Below are positions 6,563-10,981 of a DNA stretch of 10,981 nt, in pieces. Below the pieces are notes generated by a model. That model saw nothing but the letters and a program-made list of their open reading frames with translations. It did no database searches and was not told the origin of the DNA. The position numbers were made by a program, and so were the translations under genes. Source of the stretch: Oscillospiraceae bacterium (lineage in GTDB: Bacteria > Bacillota > Clostridia > Oscillospirales > Acutalibacteraceae); NCBI GenBank assembly GCA_029007475.1, contig JAQXHW010000040.1, forward strand, positions 1 to 10,981, read 5' to 3'. Each line of letters begins with the position of its first letter. Within the stretch, counting starts at the first letter, position 1.

Positions 6563-7816
6563 GTGTCCGGACTTCTCATAGAGGGATGCAGAAAACTAAG
6601 AGGAGAAGTTACAGTACAGGGAGCAAAAAACAGCACCTTGCCGATACTTGCGGCAACGATTTTAACCGAGGACGAAAATGTAATCCATAATTGCCCTTTT
6701 CTTTCGGATATTGACGTTGCGGTTAGAATTTTAAGATATTTAGGTTGTAGCGCTACTCGCCACGGCCACACCCTTCTTGTAAATACAGAGGGGATGAACG
6801 ATTTTCGTGTGCCCGATTCCCTTATGAGAGAGATGAGAAGCTCAATTATCTTTTTGGGTGCTATATTGGCGCGCTGCCATAAAGCTCAGCTTACCTTTCC
6901 CGGCGGCTGTGAGTTAGGACCTCGCCCAATAGATTTGCACCTTGACGCTCTGAGAAAGCTGGGAGCACAGATTGAGGAGCACCACGGAGAGATTGTGTGC
7001 TGCGCACCCGAGGGGCTTACGGGTACTTCCATAGCTCTTGCTTTTCCAAGCGTAGGAGCAACCGAGAATATCATGATAGCCGCTACACTTGCAAAGGGTA
7101 CAACCACAATAACCAACGCCGCCCGTGAGCCTGAGATAGTGGATTTAGCAGATTACCTAAATAAATGCGGTGCAAGTATTGAGGGAGCAGGTGAGGGCAC
7201 GGTAGTTATCGAGGGCGTCAAAAAGCTCTCGGGTGCTTCTCACAACGTAATTCCCGATAGAATAGTTGCCGCTACATTGATGTCTGCGGCGGCAGTAACA
7301 GGCTCAGATATTGTTCTAAACGATGTTATTCCGGCTCACTTGAGGGGAGTTATACCGGTTTTCGAGGAGGCAGGCTGTAAGGTTCAGGTAAAAGAGGGAA
7401 GAATGACATTTTCTTCACCGGCACGTTTGAGACCTTTGAAGCTAATAAGAACAACTCCGTACCCGGGTTTTCCCACGGACGCCCAAGCTCCGCTTATGGC
7501 GCTTTCAACCAAGGCAAGAGGAATAACCGTATTTGTGGAGACCATTTTTGAAAACAGATATAAGCACATAGGAGAATTCTTGCGAATGGGAGCTAATATA
7601 AAAACAGACGGCAGAGTTGCCGTTGTGGAGGGTGTACCCAAGCTCTACGGAGCCAAGGTCTCGGCTCAGGATTTACGGGGCTCTGCGGCTTTGGTTGTAG
7701 CAGGACTCTCCGCCGAGGGTACAACCGAAATTGATACCACAAAATACTTAGAACGGGGCTACGAGGACTTAGATGTGGTTTTGAGTACCCTTGAAGGCTC
7801 GGTTAAGAAAATATAG
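6563..7816 (+). CDS. murA: UDP-N-acetylglucosamine 1-carboxyvinyltransferase (MurA)
   Basis: MurA transfers enolpyruvate from PEP to UDP-GlcNAc, the first committed step of cytoplasmic peptidoglycan precursor synthesis. With the GTG 6563 start the protein has 417 residues and lines up closely with E. coli MurA: K22-N23 in the GAKN motif (20-23), the active-site cysteine C116 in PGGCELGPRPIDLHL (113-127), D306 in PGFPTDAQAP (301-310), and R398 in LERGY (396-400). The cysteine (not aspartate) predicts a fosfomycin-sensitive enzyme. Two EPSP-synthase-like domains fill the length. Firmicutes often have two murA paralogues; which one this is cannot be told here. It follows murG after 72 bases, where other Firmicutes often have murB. 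In that gap I see two GCATAG copies (6510-6515, 6524-6529) but no well-spaced promoter. Confidence 0.95.
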   Translation: MSGLLIEGCRKLRGEVTVQGAKNSTLPILAATILTEDENVIHNCPFLSDIDVAVRILRYLGCSATRHGHTLLVNTEGMNDFRVPDSLMREMRSSIIFLGAILARCHKAQLTFPGGCELGPRPIDLHLDALRKLGAQIEEHHGEIVCCAPEGLTGTSIALAFPSVGATENIMIAATLAKGTTTITNAAREPEIVDLADYLNKCGASIEGAGEGTVVIEGVKKLSGASHNVIPDRIVAATLMSAAAVTGSDIVLNDVIPAHLRGVIPVFEEAGCKVQVKEGRMTFSSPARLRPLKLIRTTPYPGFPTDAQAPLMALSTKARGITVFVETIFENRYKHIGEFLRMGANIKTDGRVAVVEGVPKLYGAKVSAQDLRGSAALVVAGLSAEGTTEIDTTKYLERGYEDLDVVLSTLEGSVKKI

Positions 7817-7836
7817 GTATATGAAGTTAAAATGTC

Positions 7837-7842
7837 AGGAGG
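7837..7842 (+). promoter_or_regulatory. Ribosome binding site that sets the divIB start at ATG 7850
   Basis: AGGAGG is seven bases before ATG 7850. The upstream in-frame ATG at 7832 would place this perfect Shine-Dalgarno inside the coding region and has no good site of its own, so 7850 is preferred. Confidence 0.75.
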
Positions 7843-7849
7843 CGACAAA

Positions 7850-9316
7850 ATGGAGGATAAAACCGCAAAAATACCTTCTCTCAAGGAATTTAAGGAGTCA
7901 CGCAAGGAGAAGGATGCTCAGCGTGGACGTTCTCAGAGTATGCAAACAAAAAAGCAGATGCAGAGAAGTATCACGAAAAGCTCGGGAGGAGTTGAAAAAA
8001 GACCTCCCCAGGAAGCAAGTCGCCGTAAACCTGAGAATAAGACAAATACGCGCACAAGACAGGCAGAGAGAAGCAAGGCTCAAAGGCAGTCGCCGCCCGG
8101 TAGGAGACCTGCTCCTCCAAGGGAAGCTCCCCAAAGGCGAGAGTCGGAGCAGAGGACTTATGTAAGAGATAGATTACAGGAGGAAAAGAGACAGAAACGT
8201 CCCTCCTCGCCTGTGACGGATACTTACCCTCCGGGAGAAACTGCCCGCAGAGAGTCGGAGCCTTTAAGACAGTACCGTTCTCAAAGAGGAAATCCTCCTG
8301 TAAGGAGAGAGAGGGTACCGCAAAATGCAAACCGCAGGCCTTCGCAAGGCTCAAGACCGCAAACGAAAAGGACGGTACCGCAAAAGCCAAAGAAGCCGAA
8401 AAAGCCGCTTTCACCCAAGGCGAGAAAGCTGAGAAACATTCTGGTTTATGCCGGCATTATTTCGGCGGTACTTATTATAGCATTAATTCTCTCCTTAACT
8501 GTTCTTTTCAGGACAGAGCAGATTCTGGTAAGCGGTAATGAGATATATACCGCTGAAGAAATTATCGAGGTGAGCGGGCTTTCCAAAGGTCAAAACATAT
8601 TTACGGCGAATAAATCTGCGGCGGCAGAGAGGATAGAGAAAGCCTGTCCCTATATTGAAAAGGCTGACGTGTATTTCTCAATTCCCGACGCAATAAAAAT
8701 TGATGTAAAAATGGCGACGCCGTCGTATATGGTCGAGTCGCAGACAGGACTGCTTGTTGTAAGCGACAAGGGCAAGGTTCTTGAACTTGCAGCCACCGAC
8801 GACGAGGCGGCAGTTCCTGTTGTCGAAGGGGCGTCTGTTGCGCCGAAAAGTCCCGGAGAGTATCTTGAGTACAGCTCTGATGCGGTGGCTGCGGCTTTAC
8901 GGGAAGTTTTCGGTGCCTTTAAGGCGCTAAACTGTAAGAATATAACCGCTGTTAATATTGAGGAAAAGGAAGATTCAATTAAGCTCAGGTACGTCTACGA
9001 CGGACGAATAGTGGTCTACTTGGGTACTCCCGACCAAATATATCACAAGATACATACTGCGGATACAATTATTAGGGAAAAACTTGACGTAGGCGGCAGT
9101 AAGCCTGTGGGCGAGCTTGATGTTTCGAGAAGCTACGATACCAAAAAAGCTTACTTCAATGAGTATTCAATTCTTGCGGATAACGTACCACCTCCCGCAA
9201 CAACGGCTAAAACGGAAGCAACTGAGACTACTGAGGCGCCCAACTACGACTCATACTACGTAGACGATACTCCCCCGGAGAATACTGATTACGGCTATGG
9301 GTACGCTTACGAGTAG
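7850..9316 (+). CDS. divIB: Cell division protein FtsQ/DivIB with a very long basic cytoplasmic tail
   Basis: DivIB (FtsQ) is a single-pass divisome protein that, with FtsL and DivIC, regulates FtsW/FtsI septal synthesis. From ATG 7850 it has 488 residues, against about 260-280 in typical members. Order: a cytoplasmic N-terminus of about 195 residues, rich in R, K, Q, P, S and E and without predicted globular structure; one membrane helix (about 197-219); a POTRA domain (about 221-292; FRTEQILVSGNEIYTAEEI is the typical entry); a FtsQ/DivIB beta domain (about 293-435); and a Thr/Tyr/Asp-rich tail (about 446-488). The tail holds small internal repeats: RRESE at 96-100 and 133-137, and VPQ at 156-158 and 176-178, encoded by identical 12-base GGTACCGCAAAA words at 8314-8325 and 8374-8385. 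The gene starts 33 bases after murA. Assignment rests on the helix-POTRA order and dcw context. Confidence 0.88.
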   Translation: MEDKTAKIPSLKEFKESRKEKDAQRGRSQSMQTKKQMQRSITKSSGGVEKRPPQEASRRKPENKTNTRTRQAERSKAQRQSPPGRRPAPPREAPQRRESEQRTYVRDRLQEEKRQKRPSSPVTDTYPPGETARRESEPLRQYRSQRGNPPVRRERVPQNANRRPSQGSRPQTKRTVPQKPKKPKKPLSPKARKLRNILVYAGIISAVLIIALILSLTVLFRTEQILVSGNEIYTAEEIIEVSGLSKGQNIFTANKSAAAERIEKACPYIEKADVYFSIPDAIKIDVKMATPSYMVESQTGLLVVSDKGKVLELAATDDEAAVPVVEGASVAPKSPGEYLEYSSDAVAAALREVFGAFKALNCKNITAVNIEEKEDSIKLRYVYDGRIVVYLGTPDQIYHKIHTADTIIREKLDVGGSKPVGELDVSRSYDTKKAYFNEYSILADNVPPPATTAKTEATETTEAPNYDSYYVDDTPPENTDYGYGYAYE

Positions 9317-9537
9317 CAATTATACTTGCAAAAATTATTCTAATTTAGCAAAATAATTAACGGCTCTTATTGTTTTGGTCAGCTTTTATGTTCAAAACAT
9401 AAAAAAATATGAAAATTTCGAAATAAATGTTGAAATTACGATTCAAATATGTTACCTTAATATAGATGAATTATAATGTGTAATTATATTTGTAATCTAA
9501 ACTATTTTCGTTTAATGATTTCAAGGAGGACGAGAAA
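9317..9537 (+). promoter_or_regulatory. AT-rich gap with candidate ftsZ promoters
   Basis: This 221-base gap is much richer in A and T than its flanks and has no open reading frame. Candidate sigma-A elements: TTGCAA (9326-9331), 17 bases, CAAAAT (9349-9354); and a perfect TATAAT (9472-9477), 60 bases before the ftsZ ATG, without a recognisable -35 at 16-18 bases. The ribosome binding site AAGGAGGA (9523-9530) is seven bases before ATG 9538. No GC-rich terminator for the upstream operon is seen, so read-through from divIB is possible. Which promoter is active cannot be decided from sequence. Confidence 0.45.
9384..9404 (+). repeat. Perfect 9-base inverted repeat upstream of ftsZ
   Basis: TTTTATGTT (9384-9392) and AACATAAAA (9396-9404) are perfect complements around CAA. 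An A-run follows on the + strand, so the T-run needed for a + strand terminator is absent. It may be a DNA-binding dyad or a weak hairpin in the ftsZ leader; AT-richness raises the chance of coincidence. Confidence 0.4.
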
Positions 9538-10611
9538 ATGGCTTTTGAGTTAGAAAATGAGAGAACTGATTATTTACCCGTCATTAAGGTTATCGGTGTA
9601 GGCGGCGGTGGCGGCAACGCTATCAACCGAATGGTTAAGATGGAGGTTCGCAACGTTGAGTTTATCGCTGTTAATACAGACGAGCACGTTCTTCGCTTCT
9701 CCAAGGCTTCTCAGAAGATTCAAATCGGTGAAAAGGTAACTCGCGGCAAGGGCGCAGGCTCTCTCCCCGCAGTAGGTGCCAAGGCTGCCGAGGAAAATAA
9801 AGAGGAGATTGCAGCTCTCCTTAAGGATACCGACATGGTATTCGTTACCGCAGGTATGGGCGGCGGAACAGGTACCGGCGCAGCTCCCATTGTAGCTAAA
9901 ATTGCTAAGGATATGGGCGTGCTTACGGTTGCTGTTGTTACAAAGCCCTTCGCTTTCGAAGGAAAGAAGAGAATGGCTCAGGCAGAGCAGGGCATCGAGC
10001 AGTTAGCTGCCTGCGTAGACTCTCTCATCGTTGTTCCCAACGAAAGACTTAAGTTCGTTTCTGAGCAGAGCATTACTCTCCAGAATGCATTTACTATTGC
10101 TGACGATATTCTCCGTCAGGGTGTTCAGAGTATCTCCGACCTTATCGTTGTTCCCGGTCTTGTTAACCTCGACTTTGCCGATGTTACTTCTATCATGAAG
10201 GATGCCGGCTTTGCTCACATGGGTATCGGTAAGGCTCAGGGTAAGGATAAGGCTATGGTTGCCGCTGACGCAGCTATCTCCAGCCCCTTGCTCGAGACTA
10301 CTATCGACGGCGCAAAGGGCGTTATTATCAACATCACTGCTTCTCCCGACGTAAGCCTTGACGATATCGACGTTGCTTCAACCATGATTTCCGACAAGGT
10401 TGCCGAGGACGCAAACATCATCTGGGGTGCTGTTGTTAACGAGGACCTCAAGGACGAAATCAGCGTTACCGTTATTGCTACCGGCTTTGCAGGCGCAGAG
10501 GGCAAGAGCAAGGGTAAGGCAGCAGCTTTAGAGGCAGATGCTGCTAAGGCTCAGGCTACCGACGATGACGACGATAACTTCTATGATATCATGTCTATCT
10601 TCAACAAGTAA
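9538..10611 (+). CDS. ftsZ: Cell division GTPase FtsZ
   Basis: FtsZ is the tubulin-like GTPase that polymerises at midcell and recruits the divisome. The 357-residue protein has an N-terminal GTPase domain with IGVGGGGGNAI (19-29), the tubulin signature GGGTGTG (108-114) and the NTD motif at 46-48. The T7 synergy loop NLDFADV (210-216) keeps N210, D212 and D215, which complete the GTPase site of the next subunit. The C-terminal domain ends near residue 318. The linker is short (about 319-345, Ala/Lys/Asp-rich), and the tip reads NFYDIMSIFNK rather than the usual DIPxFLR-type peptide that binds FtsA, SepF or ZipA. Codons are more uniform than in neighbours (many GGT, GTT, CTT, CTC), consistent with high expression. 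ftsA is not adjacent. Confidence 0.98.
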   Translation: MAFELENERTDYLPVIKVIGVGGGGGNAINRMVKMEVRNVEFIAVNTDEHVLRFSKASQKIQIGEKVTRGKGAGSLPAVGAKAAEENKEEIAALLKDTDMVFVTAGMGGGTGTGAAPIVAKIAKDMGVLTVAVVTKPFAFEGKKRMAQAEQGIEQLAACVDSLIVVPNERLKFVSEQSITLQNAFTIADDILRQGVQSISDLIVVPGLVNLDFADVTSIMKDAGFAHMGIGKAQGKDKAMVAADAAISSPLLETTIDGAKGVIINITASPDVSLDDIDVASTMISDKVAEDANIIWGAVVNEDLKDEISVTVIATGFAGAEGKSKGKAAALEADAAKAQATDDDDDNFYDIMSIFNK

Positions 10612-10673
10612 TTTTTAAGAACATATTTAGGACAGTCTCGTAAAGCGTCGTACTCTAAGGGACAGTAATTTAT

Positions 10674-10706
10674 AAGGCAGAAACGAGTAATCGTTTCTGC
10701 CTTTTT
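10674..10706 (+). terminator. Strong intrinsic terminator after ftsZ
   Basis: GGCAGAAACGA (10676-10686) pairs perfectly with TCGTTTCTGCC (10691-10701) around GTAA; flanking AA and TT add two pairs. Five T follow at 10702-10706. It lies 62 bases after the ftsZ stop and should end the cluster transcript. Before it, GGACAGT occurs twice (10630-10636, 10660-10666) with no evident role. Confidence 0.9.
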
Positions 10707-10717
10707 GCTATAAAGGT

Positions 10718-10733
10718 TTTAGGATATCCTAAA
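10718..10733 (+). promoter_or_regulatory. 16-base perfect palindrome, candidate operator
   Basis: TTTAGGATATCCTAAA is fully self-complementary with no spacer. It lies between the ftsZ terminator and the methyltransferase promoter, about 78 bases before the candidate -35. Such a dyad suits a dimeric DNA-binding protein, but no regulator gene is visible in the window. A chance palindrome cannot be excluded. Confidence 0.4.
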
Positions 10734-10738
10734 GAATT

Positions 10739-10775
10739 GGAAAATGTGCCGTACATTTTCCCTGCTTGTTACGGC
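10739..10775 (+). repeat. Two competing hairpins upstream of the methyltransferase
   Basis: GGAAAATGT (10739-10747) pairs perfectly with ACATTTTCC (10753-10761) around GCCGT. The loop bases plus one, GCCGTA (10748-10753), also pair with TACGGC (10770-10775), so the two stems exclude each other. No T-run follows. They lie upstream of the best promoter candidate, so they may act as DNA dyads rather than as RNA. Confidence 0.35.
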
Positions 10776-10810
10776 GTGCGACAAAATATTGCGTCAAGAC
10801 CATTGCGCGG

Positions 10811-10839
10811 TTGCAATTTTGGGAGTTTTGGGTTAAAAT
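10811..10839 (+). promoter_or_regulatory. Candidate sigma-A promoter of the methyltransferase gene
   Basis: TTGCAA (10811-10816, 4 of 6) and TAAAAT (10834-10839, 5 of 6) are separated by exactly 17 bases. Transcription would begin near 10846, just before AAAGGAG (10858-10864) and ATG 10871. It follows the ftsZ terminator, so the gene would have its own transcript. Confidence 0.5.
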
Positions 10840-10870
10840 AATTGCAATAATATCCGCAAAGGAGATTTTT

Positions 10871-10981
10871 ATGTCGAGAGTTAATGATAAAATGACAGAA
10901 GCCAAAAAGGCAAAGAACGACGAATTTTACACTCTCTATGAAGATATACAGAAAGAAATCAATGCCTATTTGGAATATGAC
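10871..10981 (+). CDS. EcoRI-type adenine-specific DNA methyltransferase (3' partial)
   Basis: The first 37 residues are present and the gene runs off the window. They include EAKKAKNDEFYTLYEDIQKE and then INAYLEYD. The block K-A-K-N-D-E-F-Y-T-x-Y-x-D-I-x-K-E is what I recall as the N-terminal signature of the EcoRI methylase family (adenine-N6 methyltransferases, PF13651), where the 'NDEFYT' segment precedes the AdoMet-binding core. Members modify DNA with a partner endonuclease or as solitary enzymes. The start is supported by AAAGGAG at 10858-10864, six bases before ATG. The catalytic motif and any partner endonuclease would lie beyond the window, so activity and specificity cannot be judged. 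It is unrelated to the division genes and has its own promoter, suggesting an accessory gene after the dcw cluster. Confidence 0.75.
   Translation, partial: MSRVNDKMTEAKKAKNDEFYTLYEDIQKEINAYLEYD

Noticed and set aside
7791..8165. 124-residue open frame overlapping murA and divIB in another frame.
   Set aside because: It is rich in Arg and Lys because it reads the A/G-rich, low-complexity start of divIB out of frame; it begins inside murA and has no ribosome binding site.
7971..8414. 147-residue minus-strand frame opposite the divIB tail.
   Set aside because: Its Ser/Leu/Phe-rich product is what the antisense of an A/G-rich tail would give; no start signal or family match is seen.
10630..10666. 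Two GGACAGT copies 30 bases apart after ftsZ as a repeat array.
   Set aside because: Only two 7-base copies with unlike flanks; too little for an array or attachment site.

Overview
All recognisable genes lie on the + strand, and the window is a division and cell wall (dcw) cluster of a Firmicute. The best fit is a Clostridia member of the Ruminococcaceae/Oscillospiraceae type. This is inferred from gene order, strong AGGAGG-type ribosome binding sites, a PASTA-tailed class B penicillin-binding protein, a DivIB-type FtsQ and moderate GC; no marker gene in the window fixes the genus.

Layout: the end of an FtsL-like protein (2-130); a 178-base gap with several hairpins, one terminator-like, and a near-perfect Fur-type 7-1-7 box directly before the next ribosome binding site; a class B transpeptidase (309-2537); an unrecognised 147-residue protein (2562-3005); mraY (3011-4051); ftsW (4083-5363); murG (5372-6490); murA (start re-set to GTG 6563, ends 7816); ftsQ/divIB (start re-set to ATG 7850, ends 9316); an AT-rich 221-base gap with promoter-like elements; ftsZ (9538-10611); a strong intrinsic terminator (10674-10706); a control region rich in dyads with a good promoter candidate; and the first 37 codons of an EcoRI-type adenine methyltransferase (10871 to the window end).

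The genes make one pathway. MurA starts UDP-MurNAc synthesis, MraY and MurG build lipid I and lipid II, FtsW polymerises the glycan and the class B PBP cross-links it. FtsL and DivIB hold and regulate the synthase, and FtsZ positions it. Gaps from the PBP gene to divIB are 5-72 bases, consistent with one long operon; ftsZ probably also has its own promoter.

The least ordinary points are: (a) no Mur ligase gene (murC, D, E, F) in the cluster, with the usual murE/murF slot held by a small protein that looks like part of a Mur ligase central domain without its ATP-binding loop; (b) the Fur-like box and hairpins before the PBP gene; (c) a DivIB with a basic, low-complexity cytoplasmic tail of about 190 residues; (d) an FtsZ with an atypical C-terminal tip and no adjacent ftsA; (e) a restriction-modification-type methyltransferase with palindromic upstream DNA directly after ftsZ. 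I see no clear new multi-gene system; the small protein and the methyltransferase edge are the best leads.
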